A DNA stretch of 64,000 nucleotides. Source: Cytobacillus oceanisediminis 2691 (GTDB taxonomy: Bacteria; Bacillota; Bacilli; Bacillales; Cytobacillaceae). Where the stretch lies: positions 3,819,501 to 3,883,500 of the forward strand of contig NZ_CP015506.1 of the NCBI RefSeq assembly GCF_000294775.2, read 5' to 3'. The position numbers and the translations under genes are program-made. Below, in pieces: positions 17,414 through 24,273 of the stretch. Within the stretch, counting starts at the first letter, position 1. Each line of letters opens with the position of its first letter. The notes under the pieces are model-generated. The model was not told where the DNA came from, did no database searches, and saw nothing but the letters and a program-made list of their open reading frames with translations.

Positions 17414-17925
17414 CTCTTCGATTTTTCCAATGCAAGCATCTTCATATATTGCTTTTCCATTTCAGACATTAGTTCAGACAGCTGTATATAAGAATGATAA
17501 AAAGCCGGTCGTGCAAAAATGAAATTCAGCCGTTCCTTAAGGTTCACTGGCTTTATTGGCAATTCTCCAGGATCTGACTGAAGGTTTACCGGCTTGCTGT
17601 TTGCCCAATACAATAGCTGTAAAAATACTCCCAAAGATACTTTCATCGGATCTAATGCTGCCTTCTGGTCCCGGTTCGAAAAGTGCATACCCAGAAGATG
17701 TTTCTGCCCTGCCCACTCATTCATTAAGACAGGAATAAATTTTTCGCTGGTTTCCCAAGGCCTTACAGCAGGTATGCCCCTATAAAAAGCCGCTTCATAT
17801 AGAAATGGCGGTAGAGGCTGATAAGCGGAAAGGGATCCTTCTTTTACAGCCAATGAATCATTCATTTTGTAAAACAGGGAATGGCATAATTGTTCTGTAA
17901 CAGGAATGACTATCTCCCCGGTCAT
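17401..17925 (-). CDS. ypoC: YpoC family protein
   Basis: A 174-residue protein of unknown function, assigned mainly from its place directly after nth, as in B. subtilis, where the order is dnaD-nth-ypoC-ponA. Its ATG overlaps the nth stop as ATGA, so the two are translationally coupled; an upstream in-frame start at 17985 would lie deep inside nth. The protein has no signal peptide and is rich in aromatic residues (PLPPFLYEAAFYRG, FARPAFYHSYI). It is now separated from ponA by the GCGC array and the IS. Confidence 0.75.
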   Translation of the reverse strand: MTGEIVIPVTEQLCHSLFYKMNDSLAVKEGSLSAYQPLPPFLYEAAFYRGIPAVRPWETSEKFIPVLMNEWAGQKHLLGMHFSNRDQKAALDPMKVSLGVFLQLLYWANSKPVNLQSDPGELPIKPVNLKERLNFIFARPAFYHSYIQLSELMSEMEKQYMKMLALEKSKRKRL

Positions 17926-18578
17926 TTTGCTTGCTTCACCTTCATACGTTTCTTGCCTTCCCGGCATAAATCTAGCAGAGGGCAAATCTCACATTGAGGA
18001 TTCTGTGCCTTACAGTGATATCTTCCAAAAAAGATCATACGATGATGAGTAATTGACCATTCATCCATCGGCACTTTCTTCATTAATGTCTTTTCAACTT
18101 CCAGTACAGAGTCCTTCCAGCGGCAGAAGCCAAGCCTTTTGCTTACTCGTTCAACATGAGTATCGACTGCAATAGCAGGCACTCCATAAGCCACTGAGAC
18201 AACGACATTGGCAGTTTTGCGGCCTACTCCAGGAAGCTTTGTCAGCTCATCTCTGTCACGCGGCACTACACCCTCATATTCATCCAGAAGCAATCTGCAC
18301 AGCTTTTGGATATTTTTAGCTTTGTTGCGATAAAGACCAATTGAGCGGATATCTTCCTGCAGTTCCTCTATGGAAACATTGAGGTAATCCTGGGGTGTTT
18401 TATACTTTTGGAACAGGTTTTTTGTCACTTTGTTTACCAGTGCATCAGTACATTGTGCAGATAGTGCTACAGCTATGACTAATTCAAATGGATTGGAATG
18501 ATTTAATTCACAATGTGCCTCCGGGAACATTTCCCCCATTGCATCAAGGCAGTATCTTATTTGTGTTTTATTTAACAA
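17922..18578 (-). CDS. nth: Endonuclease III (Nth), base excision repair DNA glycosylase/AP lyase
   Basis: A 218-residue enzyme that removes oxidised pyrimidines and nicks at abasic sites. It shows the helix-hairpin-helix LPGVGRKTANVVVS with the catalytic Lys, the catalytic Asp in VDTHVERVSKRLG, and the [4Fe-4S] cluster loop C-x6-C-x2-C-x5-C near the end. The start is a TTG at 18578, preceded by GGTGA at 5 bases; the product then begins MLNKTQIRYCLD, aligning with remembered B. subtilis MLNLKQIEFCLD. An alternative TTG at 18590 is less well placed. Confidence 0.95.
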   Translation of the reverse strand: MLNKTQIRYCLDAMGEMFPEAHCELNHSNPFELVIAVALSAQCTDALVNKVTKNLFQKYKTPQDYLNVSIEELQEDIRSIGLYRNKAKNIQKLCRLLLDEYEGVVPRDRDELTKLPGVGRKTANVVVSVAYGVPAIAVDTHVERVSKRLGFCRWKDSVLEVEKTLMKKVPMDEWSITHHRMIFFGRYHCKAQNPQCEICPLLDLCREGKKRMKVKQAK

Positions 18579-18629
18579 AGAAATCACCAACTTACTATCT
18601 TCAATATTTTGGGTGCAGCTTTAGCCTGC

Positions 18630-19340
18630 TTACTGTTCAAGCCAATTATAAAAGGGAACAGATTTCGTCGTCTGTGACGGAGTGTCTTCCCTCTTTGTCC
18701 TTAGCTGTGCCTGGTTCTGCCTGAATTTTTTTCCATAGCTTTTAGCCTGTTCAATCGTTTTTATGCCATTCTTTTTCCACTCAAAAAGAATCCTGTCTAT
18801 ATATCTGAAATTCAGTTTGCCGGACAGGACAGATTCTCTTAATGCAGCTTTTATAATATGGGGATCATGATGATCATCATCCATCCAGAGCGCAAGTGTT
18901 TCACATTCAAAAGGTGAAAGCGGCCTGCCGAATTCCCTTTCAAAGCAAGTATAAAGATCTGTTTCCTCCTGCTGTATCTTAACAGCTTCCTCTTTCTTGC
19001 CGCTGAGCAGAAACTGATCAATGAGCTTCTCCCAAAGCGGATCTAGATGGTATTTTTCATATCTGATGCCATCAGCAGAGTAGCTATCTTTGATATCAAA
19101 AAATCCTTTTTGGATTAGTTTCCTTAGCATATCCGTACATTCAGCCACAGAAATGGTCATGCGCGAAGATAATTCTACAGGGGTGGGAAATTCATTCCCA
19201 TGTTCAATATAGGAAATTACATGAAGAATTAAGACGAGTTCATGCTCATTCAAATTCATTTCTTTATATTGAGAAAGCAGGACTCCAGGTATTGAAATAT
19301 TTCCTTCCTGAAGCCATTTTAATAAACTATTTTTAGACAT
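18630..19340 (-). CDS. dnaD: Replication initiation/restart protein DnaD
   Basis: A 236-residue primosome protein with an N-terminal winged-helix domain (about 1-115) and a C-terminal DnaD domain containing FRYIDRILFEWKKNGI, and the conserved end VPFYNWLEQ. It acts with DnaA, DnaB and DnaI in helicase loading. AGGAGG lies 8 bases before the ATG at 19340; an in-frame GTG at 19349 falls inside that site and was rejected. An extended -10 (TGATATACT, minus strand, 19359-19367) lies just upstream. It is followed by nth after 51 bases. Confidence 0.95.
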   Translation of the reverse strand: MSKNSLLKWLQEGNISIPGVLLSQYKEMNLNEHELVLILHVISYIEHGNEFPTPVELSSRMTISVAECTDMLRKLIQKGFFDIKDSYSADGIRYEKYHLDPLWEKLIDQFLLSGKKEEAVKIQQEETDLYTCFEREFGRPLSPFECETLALWMDDDHHDPHIIKAALRESVLSGKLNFRYIDRILFEWKKNGIKTIEQAKSYGKKFRQNQAQLRTKREDTPSQTTKSVPFYNWLEQ

Positions 19341-19358
19341 TCGGGACACCTCCTTCTC

Positions 19359-19367
19359 AGTATATCA
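19359..19367 (-). promoter_or_regulatory. Candidate extended -10 promoter of dnaD
   Basis: TGATATACT on the minus strand is an extended -10 (TGnTATACT). It lies 18 bases before the dnaD ATG, so the leader would be very short. No clear -35. Confidence 0.4.
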
Positions 19368-19466
19368 TGAACACAGTGGCCAAAGTGAGATGAAAAACCG
19401 GTAACTTTTCCATGAAGATTCAGCTTGACTGCTTTCTTCTGGAAGATGTTGCGGGAATCTGAAGAA

Positions 19467-19492
19467 GCAAAAAATCCGCGGAAGGCGGATTT
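19467..19492 (-). terminator. Terminator of asnS
   Basis: AAATCCGC (19472-19479) pairs with GCGGATTT (19485-19492); TTT follows on the minus strand, 28 bases past the asnS stop. Confidence 0.8.
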
Positions 19493-19520
19493 CTGCTTTA
19501 TCTATCAGTTTTTTAAAAAA

Positions 19521-20813
19521 TTATGGATATAGGCGGTTTAATAAACGAGGAAAAGGAATTGTTTCACGTACATGCTCGACGCCGCTTATCCACGCAACTG
19601 TTCTTTCAAGTCCAAGACCAAATCCCGAATGCGGTACGGACCCATATTGACGAAGCTCCAGGTACCATTTGTAAGCATCCCTATCTAACTTATGTTCATC
19701 AAGGCGCTGCTTTAGAAGGTCATAGTCGTGAATACGCTCAGAGCCGCCGATGATTTCTCCATACCCTTCAGGTGCAATCAAGTCGGCACATAATACAACA
19801 TCTTCTCTTGATGGATCAGGCTGCATATAGAATGGTTTCAGTGAAGTTGGATAGTGTGTGATAAAGACTGGCTTATCATAGCTTTCTGCAATTGCTGTCT
19901 CATGCGGTGCACCAAAGTCGTCTCCCCACTGGATATCATCAAAACCTTTTTCCTGAAGAAACTTAATTGCTTCATCATACGTGATGCGCGGGAATGGTGC
20001 CGTAATTTTTTCAAGTTTCTCCGTATCACGGCCTAGTGTTTTGAGTTCAATTGAACAGTTCTTAAGAACAGATTGTACAATATGAGCTACATATTCTTCC
20101 TGTACTTTCAGGTTATCATCAAACTCACAGAAAGCCATTTCAGGTTCAATCATCCAAAATTCGATTAAATGACGGCGAGTTTTGGATTTTTCAGCACGGA
20201 AGGTCGGCCCGAATGAAAATACTTTTCCAAGAGCCATAGCAGCTGCCTCCATATAAAGCTGGCCGCTTTGTGATAAATAAGCATCTTCATCAAAATACTT
20301 TGTCGCAAAAAGTTCCGATGTACCTTCTGGGGCGCTTCCCGTCAAAATTGGAGGGTCAACCTTTGAAAAACCTTGCTCGTTGAAAAACTCATAAGTTGCC
20401 CGGATAATTTCATTTCTGATTTTCATGACTGCATGCTGTCGGCGGGAGCGCAGCCATAAGTGACGATTGTCCATTAGGAATTCAGTTCCATGTTCTTTAG
20501 GAGTAATCGGATAGTCCACAGCCTGATGAATAACTTCCAGGCCTGTAACCAGCATTTCAAATCCGAAAGGTGAACGCTCATCCTTTTGAATCTTGCCAGT
20601 AACATAAACGGAAGATTCCTGTGTAACTGATTTTGCACCCTGGAAAATCTCTTCCGGCACTTCCGCTTTCACTACAACACCTTGAATAAAACCAGTCCCA
20701 TCGCGCAGCTGTAAAAATGCAATCTTTCCGCTTGAGCGCTTGTTGGCAATCCAAGCTCCAATCGTAACTTCCTGATCAACATATTTATGAACTTGAGAAA
20801 TTGTTGTTTTTAT
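19521..20813 (-). CDS. asnS: Asparaginyl-tRNA synthetase
   Basis: A 430-residue class IIb tRNA synthetase that charges tRNA-Asn. The N-terminal OB-fold anticodon-binding domain (about 1-110, [18 protein letters not shown]) is followed by the catalytic core with motif 2 ([19 protein letters not shown]) and motif 3 ([13 protein letters not shown]). The start is a TTG at 20813, eight bases after GGAGGG, giving MIKTTISQV, which aligns with B. subtilis MKTTISQV and restores the same length of 430. No T-box leader was recognised; a standard promoter lies 57-85 bases upstream. Confidence 0.95.
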   Translation of the reverse strand: MKTTISQVHKYVDQEVTIGAWIANKRSSGKIAFLQLRDGTGFIQGVVVKAEVPEEIFQGAKSVTQESSVYVTGKIQKDERSPFGFEMLVTGLEVIHQAVDYPITPKEHGTEFLMDNRHLWLRSRRQHAVMKIRNEIIRATYEFFNEQGFSKVDPPILTGSAPEGTSELFATKYFDEDAYLSQSGQLYMEAAAMALGKVFSFGPTFRAEKSKTRRHLIEFWMIEPEMAFCEFDDNLKVQEEYVAHIVQSVLKNCSIELKTLGRDTEKLEKITAPFPRITYDEAIKFLQEKGFDDIQWGDDFGAPHETAIAESYDKPVFITHYPTSLKPFYMQPDPSREDVVLCADLIAPEGYGEIIGGSERIHDYDLLKQRLDEHKLDRDAYKWYLELRQYGSVPHSGFGLGLERTVAWISGVEHVRETIPFPRLLNRLYP

Positions 20814-20869
20814 CAATTTATGTTCCCTCCAAAAAAATCTAAGCAATCACTTCTTATGTAACGCTATAT

Positions 20870-20898
20870 ATTATACCTTCAAGCACATTGACAAGCAA
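20870..20898 (-). promoter_or_regulatory. Sigma-A promoter of asnS
   Basis: On the minus strand TTGCTT (20898-20893), a 17-base spacer, and TATAAT (20875-20870). Confidence 0.7.
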
Positions 20899-20997
20899 TA
20901 TTAGTAATATTTTAAGTGTTCTTACGAAAAATACAGAAGGAGGCCGGATATAATCCAGCGCTCCTGTTTCACAAAAATTAGAAAGTCCAAAATTTTG

Positions 20998-21062
20998 AAC
21001 GTCGATTTCTAACGTAAGCCTTGAAGTGTACGGGGTGGGCAAGGCGCTTCCGCTTTTCTTTA
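20998..21062 (-). repeat. Dispersed intergenic repeat, copy D, starting at the aspB stop codon
   Basis: On the minus strand the aspB stop TAA runs straight into AGAAAAGCGGAAGCGCCTTG, the family terminus. Only about 60 bases are recognisable. An imperfect GC-rich hairpin (20936-20966) lies beyond it and may end aspB transcripts. Confidence 0.6.
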
Positions 21063-22250
21063 CTTCATGTTCTTTTCTACAAATCCATGCATCCGTTCCA
21101 CAGCTTTTTCTAATAATTCAAGAGAAGTTGCATATGATAAACGGATATTATCCGGAGAGCCAAAACCAGAACCTGGAATTACTGCAACCATCGCTTCCTC
21201 AAGAAGAGCCTTAACAAATTCATCGACACTCTCAAAACCGGTCAATTCTGCTGCCTTTTTCACATTGGGAAACAGGTAAAATGCTCCTTGTGGTTTTACA
21301 CAAGTAAAGCCTGGTATGCTGATTAATTTATCATAGATAACATTTAATCGATGTTCGAATGCTTCTCTCATTTCTTCCAGTGTATCCTGTGATCCGGCAT
21401 ATGCAGCGATTGAACCATATTGTGCTGTTGTTGTCGGGTTGGATGTGCTGTGGCTGGCAAGGTTGGTCATGGCCTTAATAATATTCTTATTACCTGCTGC
21501 ATATCCAATTCTCCACCCTGTCATGGAATGAGACTTGGATACCCCATTAATGATAATGGTTTGTTCTTTAAGTTCAGGTGAAATTTCAGCAATCGAAGTA
21601 TGCTGGTGGCCGCCATATACCAGTTTTTCATAGATTTCATCAGAAATGATAAGGACATTATGCTTTAAACAAACCTCGCCAAGCTCCTTTAATTCCTCCG
21701 CTGAATAAAGCATGCCGGTCGGGTTGCTTGGTGAGTTAATAATCACTGCCTTGGTTTTGTCAGTTATGCTTTTAGCCAGCTGTTCCGGTGTGATCTTAAA
21801 ATCATTCTCTTCTCTTCCCTCTGCATAAACAGGAATACCTCCTGCTAGTTTAACCTGTTCAGGATAGCTGACCCAATATGGAGTCGGGATAATGACTTCA
21901 TCCCCTTCATTAAGCAAAACCTGGAAAAGTGTATATAAGCCATGCTTTGCACCATTGGTAACGATGATTTCTGAAGCGTCATACTCAAGTCCCTGGTCTT
22001 TTTTAAACTTGTTTGCGATTTCTTTCTTTAATGCTGGAAGACCTGCTGAAGCCGTATATTTTGTATGTCCCTCATTCATTGATTTCACTGCTGCATCGAT
22101 AATATGCTGCGGCGTATTAAAATCCGGCTCGCCTGCTCCCAATCCAATAACATCATGTCCCTGGGCTTTTAGCTCTTTTGCTTTTGCTGTGATTGCCAGA
22201 GTTGTTGATGGTGTCAACGCTTTTACTCTTTGTGCCAGTTGAATCTCCAT
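21060..22250 (-). CDS. aspB: Aspartate aminotransferase (class I PLP enzyme)
   Basis: A 396-residue enzyme interconverting aspartate/2-oxoglutarate and oxaloacetate/glutamate. The PLP lysine is K239 in GVSKSHSMTGWR. Further marks are the GAGEPDFNTP N-terminal motif, the NSPSNPTG motif and the SDEIYEKL motif. AspB-type genes sit at this place in Bacillus, upstream of asnS. CGGGAGG precedes the ATG. Its stop codon is shared with the first bases of a dispersed repeat. Probably co-transcribed with ypmA and ypmB lying upstream. Confidence 0.93.
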   Translation of the reverse strand: MEIQLAQRVKALTPSTTLAITAKAKELKAQGHDVIGLGAGEPDFNTPQHIIDAAVKSMNEGHTKYTASAGLPALKKEIANKFKKDQGLEYDASEIIVTNGAKHGLYTLFQVLLNEGDEVIIPTPYWVSYPEQVKLAGGIPVYAEGREENDFKITPEQLAKSITDKTKAVIINSPSNPTGMLYSAEELKELGEVCLKHNVLIISDEIYEKLVYGGHQHTSIAEISPELKEQTIIINGVSKSHSMTGWRIGYAAGNKNIIKAMTNLASHSTSNPTTTAQYGSIAAYAGSQDTLEEMREAFEHRLNVIYDKLISIPGFTCVKPQGAFYLFPNVKKAAELTGFESVDEFVKALLEEAMVAVIPGSGFGSPDNIRLSYATSLELLEKAVERMHGFVEKNMK

Positions 22251-22303
22251 TTGCTTGCTTCCTCCCGATTTTCTCCTGCACTAAGGCGCTGTAATGCCTC
22301 AGG

Positions 22304-22777
22304 CTATAGATTTTCAATTTTTTTTAGCCATTCTCCTGTTTTAAAATCTATATAATAATAATTTATTAAATCACTGCCGGAACGGTAATGAATTTCCCAT
22401 AATGGAATATTTTTCTCCATTCCAAGCCGCACAGACATGATTTCAGCAGCATTTTTCTCCTGCTTAAGTCTGTTAATGGCCTCATTTCTGGAAATTCCTT
22501 CAGATTCTTTCAGTGTAACGATTTTCCCTTTTTTTTCTGGAACCCACACATATATACTTGTCCCATCATGATCTTTACCCTCGATTACATAGTAGGTCTC
22601 AGTGCCATGATATAAATTGAAATCTTCAGTTTCAGCAAGATCTGTTTCCTTTTTCGCAAGCTCTACAGCCTTTGATTCTGCCGCTCTAACCGGCTTCATG
22701 CTGTTGAAATAAATTAAAGAGCCTGCTCCAATGCATATGACAAGCAGAATAATGATACCCCATATTGCTCTCTTCAT
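22304..22777 (-). CDS. ypmB: YpmB, membrane-anchored PepSY-like (DUF5590) protein
   Basis: A 157-residue protein with one N-terminal membrane segment (about 4-24) and an outside domain of two PepSY-like halves (EGISRNEAINRLKQE; ending INYYYIDFKTGEWLKKI). This is the length and pattern of B. subtilis YpmB. Function unknown; the fold suggests a protease-inhibitor-like or wall-associated role. GAGTGATTGAGAC precedes the ATG, and ypmA ends 15 bases upstream, so ypmA-ypmB-aspB looks like one operon. Confidence 0.88.
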   Translation of the reverse strand: MKRAIWGIIILLVICIGAGSLIYFNSMKPVRAAESKAVELAKKETDLAETEDFNLYHGTETYYVIEGKDHDGTSIYVWVPEKKGKIVTLKESEGISRNEAINRLKQEKNAAEIMSVRLGMEKNIPLWEIHYRSGSDLINYYYIDFKTGEWLKKIENL

Positions 22778-22792
22778 GTCTCAATCACTCTT

Positions 22793-22963
22793 TTATGTAC
22801 GATAAATCGTAAAAATCGCTTTATTTTGGTCTTCCTGATCAAGCGCCAAACCGAACATCAAATCTTTTTCTTTTAAAGTTCTGTTCAGTGCATCAACAAT
22901 TTTATACAGATCCGGGCTTTGCTGGATCTTCACGGTAGATAAAACCTCAATTTTGCTTTCCAT
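22793..22963 (-). CDS. ypmA: YpmA, small conserved protein
   Basis: A 56-residue protein starting MESKIEVLSTVK and ending FTIYRT, which matches B. subtilis YpmA as I remember it (DUF4264 family). Function unknown. GGAGGAATTCCAGA precedes the ATG at 22963. It is directly followed by ypmB in the usual order. Confidence 0.88.
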   Translation of the reverse strand: MESKIEVLSTVKIQQSPDLYKIVDALNRTLKEKDLMFGLALDQEDQNKAIFTIYRT

Positions 22964-23124
22964 TCTGGAATTCCTCCTCAGCCTCTACAATATTTGTAAC
23001 TTATATACCCAGCCGTTAAGGTTAAACTAATTTTACAAAGAAATAAATCTCAGTAACAGTATAACAGCAGAATTGATTAACTGGTATTAAAACAACTACA
23101 AATTTTCTTCTGGTCCACCACGTC

Positions 23125-23152
23125 AAGCTGCGCCGCAAGCGCAGCTTTTTTC
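23125..23152 (+). terminator. Orphan plus-strand terminator
   Basis: AAGCTGCG (23125-23132) pairs with CGCAGCTT (23140-23147), followed by TTTTTT on the plus strand only. There is no plus-strand gene upstream for more than 7 kb. Confidence 0.6.
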
Positions 23153-23223
23153 ATTTGGCCATTAAATTTTGATTGCTAATTATTTGGCCTGTTGAAAGTG
23201 ATAAAATTCCCCCTAAAAGTCAT

Positions 23224-23265
23224 TACCTTCACAAAATATTTCCCTTTGATATTTTGGTGAAGGTA
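23224..23265 (-). terminator. Long imperfect hairpin downstream of the MBL-like gene
   Basis: TACCTTCAC-AAAATAT pairs with ATATTTTGGTGAAGGTA (16 bp with one bulge). The T tail on the minus strand is poor, so termination is uncertain. Confidence 0.45.
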
Positions 23266-23270
23266 TATGT

Positions 23271-24119
23271 TTATTTGAACTCCTCGCCCTGGAAAATCGT
23301 GAATAATTCATAATTAATGTCTGTAAATTTGATGGTGACGGTTCCGTGCTTTCTTGTATAATATACATCAACCCAGGCATCGTTTAACAGCCCGAACAGA
23401 TCCGAATCATGTTTTATGGATGGTTTATAAAAAAGAATGGCGATCTGCGGATCCAAATGTTTGATCATCTCTTCTGATATGGAATCGTTCCTGCCAAACG
23501 CAGGAAGTTTTACAATATTAACATTGGATAACTCTTTTTTCATGAGAAAATCTTTAGATTTTGGACTAGTCGAGTTCATAAATAATACACGATGCCTTGC
23601 AAATGTAAAGGAAATATCCATTCCTTCCCCCGATTCATTACCTGCGTAAAGAACTTCTGCAAGCAACCCCGGAAATAGCTGCTGCTTAAAATTCTGATTC
23701 CAGGCATGCAGACTAAGGTCACTGATTCCGTTCTCAGCCCTCAACTCAGAAACTGCAGAATCATAGGCAATAATTTCTTTAACCCCAAAATCTTCTATCA
23801 GCCATTTAAGGCTGGCCACGTTATATAATTCCTCATCTGTCAGGATAATAGCTGAAATCCTATTTACGCCATATAATTCAAGAAGCTTCTTTAATTCTTC
23901 CTCTGTTCCTGGCCCGCCGGTGTTAATAAGGACTTTTTCGTCATTTCCATGATGAAGCAAGGAAGCCTCGCCATCAGACAAGGAAAAAAACGTAAAAGCC
24001 AGCTCATCACTTTTTAGTTTTAGATCAATGCTTTCCACTTTAACAGGAACTGCTGGTGAATCCTTAGGTATGTAATACCAATTCGTGAACAGTAGCATAA
24101 AGGCGAACAGCACGTTCAT
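23271..24119 (-). CDS. Secreted/anchored metallo-beta-lactamase-fold protein lacking the metal site
   Basis: A 282-residue protein with an N-terminal hydrophobic segment (about 1-16) and a fold pattern like the C-terminal hydrolase domain of ComEC: a strand plus DG at 46-50, VLINTGG at 63-69, and then IILTDEELYNVASLKWL. In true enzymes this last segment reads THxHxDH; here the ligand positions are D95, E97, Y99 and N100. It therefore looks like a catalytically dead member. The start at 24119 follows TAGGAGG at 9 bases. It lies between ypmA and dinG, where B. subtilis has no such gene to my knowledge. No symbol is assigned. Confidence 0.65.
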   Translation of the reverse strand: MNVLFAFMLLFTNWYYIPKDSPAVPVKVESIDLKLKSDELAFTFFSLSDGEASLLHHGNDEKVLINTGGPGTEEELKKLLELYGVNRISAIILTDEELYNVASLKWLIEDFGVKEIIAYDSAVSELRAENGISDLSLHAWNQNFKQQLFPGLLAEVLYAGNESGEGMDISFTFARHRVLFMNSTSPKSKDFLMKKELSNVNIVKLPAFGRNDSISEEMIKHLDPQIAILFYKPSIKHDSDLFGLLNDAWVDVYYTRKHGTVTIKFTDINYELFTIFQGEEFK

Positions 24120-24273
24120 CTTTCCATTCCTCCTACATATGAACAAAAGCATACTGAGGATTTATAAATAAAGAACCCACAAAATTATAATGCGTTAATC
24201 ATCTAAATTTATCCTGATAAAAACCAGATGCCTTGTTCTCCTAGTAGGATTCCGGTGAAAATCGCGGAATTTT

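Larger units (their letters stand above)
22964..23270. other. Gene-free stretch between ypmA and the MBL-like gene
   Basis: No gene found. It holds a terminator-like hairpin facing the plus strand (23125-23152) and a long inverted repeat (23224-23265) next to the end of the MBL-like gene. The ypmA promoter should also be here but was not placed. Confidence 0.7.

Noticed and set aside
20814..21059. T-box leader for asnS
   Set aside because: No specifier loop, T-box sequence or antiterminator could be made out; the short distance to a standard promoter leaves no room for one.
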